A stretch of DNA of 64,000 nt. It comes from CAG-791 sp963655255 (GTDB lineage Bacteria > Bacillota > Clostridia > Lachnospirales > Lachnospiraceae). Of this stretch, positions 1 to 7,622 are shown one piece after another. The DNA is taken from contig CAVKEB010000009.1 in assembly GCA_963655255.1 (NCBI GenBank), positions 1-64,000 on the forward strand, given 5' to 3'. The number at the start of each line of letters is the position of its first letter. The first letter of the stretch is position 1. The position numbers were made by a program, and so were the translations under genes. The notes under the pieces are model-generated. The model saw only the letters and a program-made list of their open reading frames with translations. It did no database searches and had not been told where the DNA came from.

Positions 1-115
1 TGTATACAGAGTGCCGCCTGGCGGCACTCTAAGCAGGAGAAGATGTCATCCGACATCTTCGAGTGCAGCGGTTTTGCCGAATACTGCAGTACCGATGCCG
101 CAGCTTTTCTGCGGC
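1..115 (-). repeat. Long-form modular hairpin element, truncated by the window edge
   Basis: Read on the minus strand this matches the long element in front of the HxlR gene (50539-50683): a hairpin at 97-115, the core left arm CGGCAAAACCGC (68-79), hairpin GAAGATGTC/GACATCTTC (39-60) and hairpin AGAGTGCCGCC/GGCGGCACTCT (8-30), then TGTATACA at the edge. By analogy its Shine-Dalgarno end and the gene it leads lie just left of position 1 on the minus strand; that part is inferred. Positions 116-223 hold no gene that I can support. Confidence 0.75.
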
Positions 116-223
116 AGCCGTTTTTCTGATTCAGGGGAATCAGCTATTCCGGGGCATTGCCCCATCCGAATAAGTATACCTTAGCTCCTCTTCTCACGCA
201 AGAAGTCCGCAGGGAGCCCTCTG

Positions 224-1603
224 TCAAGCCAGCGTCTTTCCTTCCGCCGCCGCGATTCTCACGGCAAGTTTTCTTCGGAGAATCGCATAGCACACCGCCT
301 GCATCACGACCGTGAACAGCCAGGAGGCCGGGTATGAAATGAACAGCACCGAAAGAGACCGGTGCAGCGGAAAAATCCCGTAAATCCACAGAATTCTTGT
401 GCCGACCGTCCCGATGATGGACAGGATCATCGGTGCAGTGGAAAAGCCCATGCCGCGCAGCGCTCCCGGGAACAGGTCCATGATGCCGCAGAAGAAATAC
501 GTGAGTGTCGTGTAGGACAAAACCTCCATCGCGTTAGAAATCACCGCCGGATCATCCGTATAGACCTTCAGGATCTGCGGCCCGAAGAAGTACACGCAGC
601 TTCCGAAGATCAGGGATACCGTCGTGGTCAGAAAAAGGCAGTACCGAAGAACCCGGTCCATCCGCTTCCACTGCCCTGCGCCATAGTTCTGACTGGTAAA
701 GCTCATGCAGGTCTGCGTCACGGAATTGATCGAAATAAACATGAATCCGAAAATGTTGTTGGCCGCCGTATAGCCCGCCATTGCGATCGAGCCGAAGGAA
801 TTGACCGACGACTGAAGAAGCACATTGGAGAAGTTGATGACCGTGCTCTGGATTCCTGCGGGAATCCCCACCCGGAAAATCTGGGCGGCGCACCATCCGT
901 TCGGCCGGAGCGCCCTCCAGTTCAAATGATAGCTTCCCTCCGTCCGTACAAGGCATCCCAGGACCAGCACGCACGAAATCATCTGCGAAATCACCGTGGC
1001 AATCGCAACGCCCGCCACATCCAGATGAAAAGCCACCACAAGAAACACATTCAGACACGCGTTGATCACTCCCGAAATGATCAGGAACAGGAGCGGCCGC
1101 TTCGTGTCGCCGACGGCACGCAGAATCGCCGCGCCGTAGTTGTACAGCATGAAGAACGGCATTCCGAGAAAATAGATTTTCATGTACAGCGCCGACTGGT
1201 CAATGACATCCTCCGGCGTTGCCATAAGAAGAAGGGCGCCCCTGGAAAAAACAAGTCCCACTGCCGCCATGACAAGCCCGCTCACCAGAGCCAGCCAGAC
1301 GGACGTGTGGACCGTGTCCGACATTTTCTCTTTCTGCTGCGACGCATAGAACCTCGCCGCAAGGACATTCGTTCCCTGTGACACGCCGATGAACAGGTTC
1401 GTGAACACATTAATCAGGGCGGTTGTGGAGCCAACCGCCGCAAGCGCCTGGCTCCCGCTGAACCGCCCCACTACAATCAGGTCTACCGCATTGAACATCA
1501 GCTGCAGAATACCGGAGAGCATCAGCGGAAGGGCGAAGGAAATCAGTTTGTCCATCAGACTTCCGCTGCACATATCGATCTCATATTTACTTTTCTGATT
1601 CAT
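224..1603 (-). CDS. MATE-family multidrug/cation antiporter
   Basis: The 459-residue product is almost wholly hydrophobic, with about 12 predicted membrane helices in two related halves, as expected for a MATE (NorM/DinF-type) efflux protein that exports organic cations or drugs using a Na+ or H+ gradient. Family-like stretches include LMLSGILQLMFNAVDLIVVG near the N terminus and the repeated GDTKRP/GMGFSTAP loop pattern in the two halves. The start at 1603 is chosen because GGAGG lies 6 nt upstream; the frame stays open upstream only because the hairpin element 1604-1716 happens to be open. The substrate cannot be inferred. The gene stands alone, and its leader is the repeat element. Confidence 0.9.
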   Translation of the reverse strand: MNQKSKYEIDMCSGSLMDKLISFALPLMLSGILQLMFNAVDLIVVGRFSGSQALAAVGSTTALINVFTNLFIGVSQGTNVLAARFYASQQKEKMSDTVHTSVWLALVSGLVMAAVGLVFSRGALLLMATPEDVIDQSALYMKIYFLGMPFFMLYNYGAAILRAVGDTKRPLLFLIISGVINACLNVFLVVAFHLDVAGVAIATVISQMISCVLVLGCLVRTEGSYHLNWRALRPNGWCAAQIFRVGIPAGIQSTVINFSNVLLQSSVNSFGSIAMAGYTAANNIFGFMFISINSVTQTCMSFTSQNYGAGQWKRMDRVLRYCLFLTTTVSLIFGSCVYFFGPQILKVYTDDPAVISNAMEVLSYTTLTYFFCGIMDLFPGALRGMGFSTAPMILSIIGTVGTRILWIYGIFPLHRSLSVLFISYPASWLFTVVMQAVCYAILRRKLAVRIAAAEGKTLA

Positions 1604-1716
1604 GTCTATCCTCCGCTGAAGCAAAATCCGCGAAGGCGGTTTTGCGGAATGCGGCAGCCGGTGCGTCAGCACCGATGCTGCAGTTTGAAAGTGACAGATC
1701 TATGTCACTTTCAAAC
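1604..1716 (-). repeat. Short-form modular hairpin element forming the MATE leader
   Basis: On the minus strand, in order: hairpin GTTTGAAAGTGAC/GTCACTTTCAAAC (1716-1683), a GCAGCATCGGTGC/GCACCGGCTGC hairpin, the core stem GCAAAACCGC-CTTC-GCGGATTTTGC, then TCAGCGGAGGATAGAC directly before the MATE ATG. Order and spacing match the copy in front of def (42118-42230). The Shine-Dalgarno GGAGG belongs to the element. Confidence 0.85.
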
Positions 1717-1747
1717 TTTTTCCGTGCCGCCCCTCTGCAGCTGACGG

Positions 1748-1768
1748 AAAGCTCCCCTCAGGAGCTTT
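1748..1768. terminator. Short AAAGCTCC/GGAGCTTT hairpin, possible terminator
   Basis: An 8-bp stem with a CCTCA loop between the RsiV-like gene and the MATE leader. The T-run (TTTTTGTCTT) follows on the plus side, whereas both neighbours are minus-strand, so its use as terminator of the lipoprotein transcript is uncertain. Confidence 0.4.
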
Positions 1769-1815
1769 TTGTCTTAATCGGATGAGCCATTCCGCATTTT
1801 ATCATCCGGATCCTC

Positions 1816-2859
1816 TCATCCTGCATAATCACTGTTTAACAGTCCGCTGTCAAACGGAATCTTCACGGCAGACGGGCCGTACGCATACGGCGCAATGTCA
1901 TAATCATTGAAGATCACCGTCAATCCATCGTCCTCCAGATACCACTGAACCACCGGCTGCATATCCGGATAAAGACCGGACTCCTCGCTTTCATCCGCCG
2001 TATCGGTGCTGCCGTCGTCCGATGCGCCGTAGAACATCTCCTTCACCGTCTCTTCATAGCCATCGAAGTAGCAGTTCTCGTTCCCGTCTTCCTTCTCGCG
2101 CTGCGCCAGCTCATCCAGAACATACTGATACACACCGTCATAATTGGACGCAACATCCTTCAGAGACAGCTCCTCACCGGTCTTTGCGTCATAATTTTTC
2201 CCGGTAAAATATGTAGACGGATGCGCTCCGCCGAGCTGGCTGAAGTCCTCGCGAAGGTAGCTCACAACCTTTTCATCCGCGCGCTTTGTCAGGACGGTGG
2301 AGTCAATCTCATACGGAGTCACATTCTCGCCTGACTCATTGGCCTCCTTCAGGTAGTCCGCGCTCTCTCCATAGGACTGCTCCGCAAGCGCCATGCTCTC
2401 CTCATTGTCCTTGTCGAGCGCCTTCTGAAGAGCGTCGTATCCGGAATCCTCCACCTTGACATACTGGATCTTCGTGGTAAACGGAAGATCGGCATCGGCC
2501 TTTGCTGCCTTCACTTCCTGATCGGAAAGGGAGAGCTTCAGCTTCGTGTTCTCGTTGATCTGATTGATCTGTGACCACGCGTCCGAGATGGAAATCTCTG
2601 TCTCTTCCTCCGTGCCGCCGATCGTTGATGCCTCAGTGCCGCCATCCTCCGTATCGGCCTCCGTACTCTCGGTGTCCGCGGTCTGCACATCACCGGTTGT
2701 TTCCGCCGCAGCGGACTCGGTGACTGCCTCCGTGGAAGCCTCCGTCTGCGCGGTTCCCGCGGCGTTTCCACTGCTGCTCCCGCAGGCGGTTGCCGTCATC
2801 GCCATCGCTGCCGCCGCAAATACTGCCGCCATCTTACCTGTTCTCTTGAATTTTCTCAT
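1816..2859 (-). CDS. Lipoprotein with RsiV/DUF3298-like C-terminal domain
   Basis: This 347-residue product begins with a basic, Ala-rich lipoprotein signal ending in a TATAC-GSSS lipobox (Cys about residue 26), then a 60-80 residue low-complexity Thr/Ser/Glu/Ala linker. The C-terminal portion resembles the DUF3298/RsiV fold: SYLREDFSQLGGAHPSTYF, NYDAKTGEELSLKDV and a late VIFNDYDIAPYAYGP segment. Proteins of this fold are usually surface-anchored on the outside of the membrane; RsiV is an anti-sigma factor and lysozyme sensor, but here there is no cytoplasmic anti-sigma part and no sigma gene next door, so I claim only the fold. The start at 2859 was taken because AGGAG lies 8 nt upstream; an in-frame start 11 codons earlier lacks a ribosome site. 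Confidence 0.75.
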   Translation of the reverse strand: MRKFKRTGKMAAVFAAAAMAMTATACGSSSGNAAGTAQTEASTEAVTESAAAETTGDVQTADTESTEADTEDGGTEASTIGGTEEETEISISDAWSQINQINENTKLKLSLSDQEVKAAKADADLPFTTKIQYVKVEDSGYDALQKALDKDNEESMALAEQSYGESADYLKEANESGENVTPYEIDSTVLTKRADEKVVSYLREDFSQLGGAHPSTYFTGKNYDAKTGEELSLKDVASNYDGVYQYVLDELAQREKEDGNENCYFDGYEETVKEMFYGASDDGSTDTADESEESGLYPDMQPVVQWYLEDDGLTVIFNDYDIAPYAYGPSAVKIPFDSGLLNSDYAG

Positions 2860-2970
2860 CTTTCTGCTCCTTTCTGAACTCCCACCTTTCAAAAAAGACG
2901 GGATTGTGGGTTTTCATTCCGAATCATGCCTTACTGCCATTCGTACCGTCGCTGCTGATGCGCAGCGAAC

Positions 2971-2996
2971 TGTACTAATTGCACTAATACAGTACA
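2971..2996 (-). promoter_or_regulatory. TGTACT...AGTACA dyad upstream of the lipoprotein gene
   Basis: An interrupted palindrome (TGTACT / AGTACA with TAAT-ATTA-like inner symmetry) about 110 bp upstream of the lipoprotein start. Its size and symmetry fit an operator of the GntR kind, but no matching regulator is adjacent and I could not place a convincing -35/-10 pair. Confidence 0.3.
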
Positions 2997-3080
2997 TGCT
3001 CCCCCACAAAAATGAAAGGGCTTTCACCAAATTTTCATAGAATTTTTAAACAGGGAGCCGATGCGCAGGAACACCGTAGA

Positions 3081-3560
3081 TCACACCTTCTCATACGCAA
3101 GCCGCGGCGTTCCGTCATGCGTCAGGATCACGCCGCAGTATGTAAATCCGTTCCGGAGAATCTGATGCTGCATGGTAAGGTTCTTCTCATGCGTATCCAT
3201 CCGAAGATGACGGATCTTCCCGCTGCAGAAGGCCACCGCCTCCCGCATCAGCCCGTGCACCTTCCCGTCGCTCGCCACGCGGTGAATCACGCCGTAGGGC
3301 GCATCCGACTGCCAGGAGCCCTCCCGAATCACACGATAGGTCGGATCCTCCACGATTTCGAACATGAAAACGCCGTGCACCCCGCCGTTCTTCTCCAGCA
3401 CATAGAGAATGCCCTTCTCAATGTCCTCATGCGTCAGGGCCTCCGGCGGATACTGAGATCCCCATTGATCCGGGTTTCCGTGCTCCTTCATAAAGTCCCT
3501 GGCCTTTGCATAAACTCCGGCAATCGCCGGTTCGTCCGCCGGAACTGCTTTTCTGATCAT
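3081..3560 (-). CDS. GNAT-family N-acetyltransferase
   Basis: 159 residues. The layout is that of a small GNAT: an N-terminal IRKAVPADEPAIAGVYAKAR strand-helix, a central beta strand with GVHGVFMFEIVEDPTY, and a C-terminal LRMDTHEKNLTMQHQILRNG motif that corresponds to the usual acceptor/CoA helix with N-x-x-M and G-F. The acyl acceptor is unknown. The ATG at 3560 has GAGGAAAAGACG in front. It stands alone between the lipoprotein gene and the broken esterase. Confidence 0.8.
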   Translation of the reverse strand: MIRKAVPADEPAIAGVYAKARDFMKEHGNPDQWGSQYPPEALTHEDIEKGILYVLEKNGGVHGVFMFEIVEDPTYRVIREGSWQSDAPYGVIHRVASDGKVHGLMREAVAFCSGKIRHLRMDTHEKNLTMQHQILRNGFTYCGVILTHDGTPRLAYEKV

Positions 3561-3678
3561 CGTCTTTTCCTCTTGAAATCAAACCTGCCGCAGTCCAAAT
3601 CATTCCCCTCTGTCTTTTCTGCCCAGTCCCGGCCAAAAAAGTTTGCAGTCGGACTCAGGCGGCAGATTTGTTATTTTA

Positions 3679-4580
3679 TCATCTGGTCTCAAATACGCTC
3701 CGGAAGAATGCGCATTCCTCGTCGTTGCAGACAGTTCCGACCGGATTCTTCATATCCACATGGAACACATGGTACAGCGTTTCCTCCTTACTGCCGTAGA
3801 TTCTGCAGACACAAGGGACGCCTGCCTTCCGATAGGCCTTCTCCAGCATCCCCGCCTGATCCACCAGAAAATCTCCGACCGCCGACATGATATAGGCCGG
3901 CGGGAAATCCGCATTGACAAGCGGGAGCACCTCGATTCGTTTCTGCTTCTCCTGATCCTTGCAGACACCAGGCAGGAAGTCCTCCATCAGCCCCTCCGTG
4001 GTGGTTTCCCTGCGCTTTCCGTCCTCATCAAAAAGGGAATACGCTCCGCAGTTCATCCCGACCGCCGCAATCCGAAAGTTCTCCGGGAGCCGGAAAGGAA
4101 ACTCTGCGGCATAGGAGGGATCCGTCATCATCGCACAAAGAAGGCCCGTCAGATGTCCTCCTGCCGAGTCCCCCGCAAGGCACAGGTGATCCAGATTCAT
4201 GCCGTATTCGTCCGCATGGTCATAGATCCATTGCATCACGCCGCAGAAATCCTCGAGCTGCGCCGGGAACGGATGCTCCGGAGCCAGTCGGTAATTGCAG
4301 CAAACCACGGCAAAGCCCCTCTGTGCAAGACTCATGGCATAGAAGCGGTACAGCTCCTTGTCTCCGTATACCCAGCCGCCTCCGTGAACCACAACGATCA
4401 CCGGGAGTTCATGGGACTTCGCATTTCCCGGGCGGTACACATCCAGAAGATTCCAGACAAGATCCGGACCGTAGGAGAGTTCTTGTACTGCTCCACATCC
4501 TCCGGCTCCTGAAGGCCCTCATCTCGTTTCGCATCGCTTTTCTTCCACTCCACGCGGATTTTCCTGCTCTCTTCCGACAT
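3679..4580 (-). pseudogene. Alpha/beta-hydrolase (HSL-type esterase) with a frameshift
   Basis: The C-terminal 250 residues (frame ending at 3679) are a hormone-sensitive-lipase-family esterase: HGGGW oxyanion motif, GDSAGGH nucleophile elbow, late DFLVDQ acid and VFHV histidine regions. The N terminus is in another frame, starting at the ATG at 4580 with a strong GGAAGGGGG ribosome site and reading MSEESRKIRVEWKKSDAK... to VEQYKN. Around 4473-4481 the expected continuation YGPDLVWNLLDVYRPGN is found one frame over. A single missing base (or two extra) explains it. Either the gene is inactive or the base is an assembly error; a downstream restart at an internal GTG/ATG would lack the N-terminal cap. 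Confidence 0.75.
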
Positions 4581-5021
4581 TGCTGCCCCCTTCCTTTTCA
4601 TGTGCCATGGCTGTTCTTCTGTCAAAACAGCTCTTTTTGAAATTTCTCTCACCGGCGGTGAGAGCTCTTCTTAGACTGCTGCAGTTTAAGTATACAAAAA
4701 TTTTCTCAATCTGCCGCGCTGTAATCCGTGCTTTTCATAAAACAACATCCCCCTGTTGAGCCGGCAAAGTTTTCGTTTCCACATCTCGGGTTCTGCAGCT
4801 TTCAGCCAAAGCACCAGTGAAAAACCGCCTGTATTCTACAAGCGGTTCCATGATATTATGCCATTCTGTTGTAAGATTCAACCACTGTTTTTACAGCGGT
4901 TCCAGTCCTCCACACTCAATTCCATCCACTTTCATAAAGATTCTTATCCGCCATGTTCTCCTGTATCTGAATCGAGCAGACAAGCAAAATACATAGAAAT
5001 TTCATAATTATTCCAACTACA

Positions 5022-5043
5022 GTTGTGATAGATTGTATCAACA
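5022..5043 (+). promoter_or_regulatory. TGATA-N5-TATCA dyad in the GH2 leader
   Basis: The 427-bp gap 4653-5079 contains no gene I can support. Close to the GH2 start it holds TTGTGATA-GATTG-TATCAACAA, a dyad with perfect TGATA/TATCA core, about 40 bp before the ATG. It fits an operator for a sugar-responsive repressor, but that is inference from its location; a CATAAT hexamer at 5003-5008 is a possible -10 without a good -35. Confidence 0.35.
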
Positions 5044-5079
5044 AACCCACAAAACAAAAACTCAACAGGAGAAGCTATC

Positions 5080-7320
5080 ATGAGAAAGATCATTTCCCTG
5101 AATGACAACTGGACGCTGACCTTCCCGAAAGGAGAACGTCCCGCCGAAACCGTCAGCCTGCCCCACACCTGGAACGCCGTGGACGGCATGGACGGCAACG
5201 GCAGTTATCTGCGCACCACAGCCGTTTACAGCCGCACTTTCACAAAGCCCGAACAGCCGCTTGACGGCGGCCGTGTCTATGTCGAGGTACTGGCGGCCTC
5301 GCTGGCGGCTGCCGTAAAGGTAAACGGCACGACAGCCACGATCCACGAGGGCGGTTTTTCCATCTTCCGTGCCGATGTCACCGACCTGTGCAGGGACGGT
5401 GAAAACGAGCTGTCCATCGAGGTCAGCAACGAGGACACCCCTTCCATGTACCCGGCTTCTGCCGATTTCACCTTCTACGGCGGCCTGTACCGCGGCGTGA
5501 ATCTCATCAGCGTCCCGAATGCGCATTTTGATCTGGATTACTTCGGCGGTCCCGGCATCCGGGTGACCCCGAAGCCAGCCGCAGACGGCGGCGCAGATTT
5601 TGCCATCGAGAGTTTCGTCACCAATCCCGCAGACAATCTGACGGTTCTGTACAGTATTGAGGACCCGCGCGGATGCGAGGTCGCTGCCGCGGTTCGTCCG
5701 TCAGACAATACCGCCGTCTCAATTTATGTTCCGGATGCCCGGCTGTGGAGCATGGACGAGCCGAATCTGTACAAAGTGACAGCCTGCCTGCAGCGCAGCA
5801 ATGAAACCTGCGATGAAATCCATGTAAATGCAGGTGTCCGCAGCTACACCGTCACGCCGGGCGACGGCTTCTCCATCAATGGAAAGTCCACCCCGCTGCG
5901 CGGCGTTTCACGCCATCAGGACCGGCTCTATCAGGGCAATGCACTGACGGCGGAGGACCATGTTCAGGATGCACAGATCATCAAGGAGCTGGGTGCCAAC
6001 ACCATCCGGCTGGCGCATTATCAGCACAGTCAGGACTTCTATGATGCCTGCGACAGGCTGGGGTTCGCCGTCTGGGCGGAAATTCCGCTCATCAGCGTGT
6101 TCAAATCCGGCAGGGCCGCTCACGAGCACTGCCGCCGCGAACTGGCCGAACTGATCGTTCAGAATTATAATCACCCGTCCATCCTGTTCTGGAGTATTTC
6201 CAACGAAATTCTGATCGGCGGGATCAGTCAGGAGCTGGTGGATGCGCACCACGACCTGCAGAAGCTCTGCAAGGAGCTTGACCCCACCCGCCTGACCACC
6301 ATGGCGCATGTTTCCAACACGCCCACGACGGGTCCCATGCACCGCATCACCGATCTGGAGAGCTACAACCACTATTTCGGCTGGTATGGCGGCAAAATCG
6401 AGGGCAACGGCCCGTGGCTGGATCGGTTTCATGTGGAGAACCCTGACATCTGCCTCGGCCTCTCCGAGTACGGGTGCGAAGGGATCATCAACTGGCACAG
6501 CAACACCCCGCAGTGCAAGGATTACTCGGAGGAATATCAGGCGCTGTATCACGAGTATATGGCGCAGGCCCTGGAGGACCGCCCGTGGATCTGGGCAAGC
6601 CATGTCTGGAACATGTTCGACTTTGGCTGTGCCGCCCGCAATGAGGGCGGCGTGCGCGGACGCAACAACAAGGGACTCGTCACAATCGACCGCAAGACCC
6701 GCAAGGACAGCTTCTATGTCTATCAGGCATACTGGAGCAAAGAACCGATGGTGCATATCGCAGGCCGCCGTCATGCGCAGCGCGCCGGGGAAACCACCGA
6801 AGTAAAGGTATACTCCAACCAGGACTGTGTCACCCTCTACCTGAACGGCAGAGAGGTGGGACTCCTGACCGCGCACCGCGTGTTCCAGTTCACGGTGACG
6901 CTGAAGGAGGGCTTCAATACTCTTCTGGCTGTGGCCGGTCCCGTGAAGGACAGCATCACACTGGAAAAGGTGGAGAAAGAGCCGGCGTGCTACACGCTTC
7001 CGGAGTTTCAGGAGCGTCAGGAGGGCGTCGCCAACTGGTTCAAACAGATGGGCAGTCTCGACCTCAAGGCACCGATGGAATTCCCGGAGGGCTGTTACAG
7101 CGTTCACGATACTCTGGAAGAAATTTCCAAGAATCCGGAAGCGATGGAGATCACCGCCCGGGCGGTCAAGCTGGCAACCAATTTCGAGATGAAACCGGGT
7201 GCCGGAATGTGGGATATGATAAAGACAAGCACCCCGGAGGCAATGGCCCGCATGGTTTCCGGTATGCCGGATGGTTTCCTGGAAAGCCTGAACGCAAGGC
7301 TCATCAAAATCAAGAAGTAA
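5080..7320 (+). CDS. Glycoside hydrolase family 2 (beta-galactosidase-like)
   Basis: 746 residues. Order of parts: jelly-roll sugar-binding domain (residues 1-150), Ig-like domain (about 160-270), TIM barrel (about 280-580), then a second beta domain and a roughly 90-residue helical tail. The acid/base is in SISNE (E376) and the nucleophile in LSEYG (E463); HYQHSQDFYDACDRLGF is typical of GH2. The product most likely cleaves beta-galactosides or related glycosides in the cytoplasm, since no signal peptide is visible. The ATG at 5080 has AGGAGAAGCTATC in front. It is one of few plus-strand genes and has no adjacent transporter. The tail (LPEFQERQEGVANWFKQMG onward, residues about 635-746) is extra relative to LacZ-type minimal enzymes. 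Beta-glucuronidase specificity cannot be excluded. Confidence 0.88.
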   Translation: MRKIISLNDNWTLTFPKGERPAETVSLPHTWNAVDGMDGNGSYLRTTAVYSRTFTKPEQPLDGGRVYVEVLAASLAAAVKVNGTTATIHEGGFSIFRADVTDLCRDGENELSIEVSNEDTPSMYPASADFTFYGGLYRGVNLISVPNAHFDLDYFGGPGIRVTPKPAADGGADFAIESFVTNPADNLTVLYSIEDPRGCEVAAAVRPSDNTAVSIYVPDARLWSMDEPNLYKVTACLQRSNETCDEIHVNAGVRSYTVTPGDGFSINGKSTPLRGVSRHQDRLYQGNALTAEDHVQDAQIIKELGANTIRLAHYQHSQDFYDACDRLGFAVWAEIPLISVFKSGRAAHEHCRRELAELIVQNYNHPSILFWSISNEILIGGISQELVDAHHDLQKLCKELDPTRLTTMAHVSNTPTTGPMHRITDLESYNHYFGWYGGKIEGNGPWLDRFHVENPDICLGLSEYGCEGIINWHSNTPQCKDYSEEYQALYHEYMAQALEDRPWIWASHVWNMFDFGCAARNEGGVRGRNNKGLVTIDRKTRKDSFYVYQAYWSKEPMVHIAGRRHAQRAGETTEVKVYSNQDCVTLYLNGREVGLLTAHRVFQFTVTLKEGFNTLLAVAGPVKDSITLEKVEKEPACYTLPEFQERQEGVANWFKQMGSLDLKAPMEFPEGCYSVHDTLEEISKNPEAMEITARAVKLATNFEMKPGAGMWDMIKTSTPEAMARMVSGMPDGFLESLNARLIKIKK

Positions 7321-7380
7321 ATAGACGGCAAAAAAGCCTCACTATAGACCACATTGCACGATGGTAGGAGTAAAAAGAAA

Positions 7381-7418
7381 AGCCCCACAAACCTTGTAAA
7401 ATCAAGGTTTGTGGGGCT
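7381..7418 (-). terminator. Strong terminator of the tRNA-Ala gene
   Basis: A 16-bp perfect stem AGCCCCACAAACCTTG with a 6-nt loop, followed on the minus strand by TTTTCTTTTT. It lies 10 bp downstream of the tRNA 3' end. Confidence 0.93.
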
Positions 7419-7428
7419 CTCCCATGGA

Positions 7429-7501
7429 TGGAGATGACGGGGATCGAACCCGCGACCTCCAGATTGCGAACCTGGCGCTCTCCCAGCTGAGCTACATCCC
7501 C
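7429..7501 (-). tRNA. tRNA-Ala (anticodon CGC)
   Basis: 73 nt on the minus strand. Acceptor GGGGATG pairs with CATCTCC (one G-U), followed by discriminator A; the CCA end is not encoded. The D arm contains AGCTCAGCTGGGAGAGC, the anticodon arm is CCAGG-TTCGCAA-TCTGG with CGC at positions 34-36, and the T arm contains GGTTCGATC. It decodes GCG, in keeping with a GC-rich genome. Confidence 0.95.
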
Positions 7502-7519
7502 TTATCGGGAACAAAAAAG

Positions 7520-7549
7520 AGTATAGCACCATCCTGCCGGGAAAGTCCA
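7520..7549 (-). promoter_or_regulatory. Promoter of tRNA-Ala
   Basis: Minus strand -35 TGGACT (7549-7544), 18-bp spacer, extended -10 TGC-TATACT (7525-7520), about 18 bp before the tRNA 5' end. Confidence 0.7.
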
Positions 7550-7622
7550 TGATTTTTTATAATTGATTTCCGCAGGCAAATCCTCAATGCGCTGAACAGT
7601 TATCGATCACAATTCACCTGTT

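Noticed and set aside
4756..5007. 83-codon plus-strand frame before the GH2 gene
   Set aside because: No ribosome site, biased Ser/Phe composition, lies in an AT-rich promoter region.
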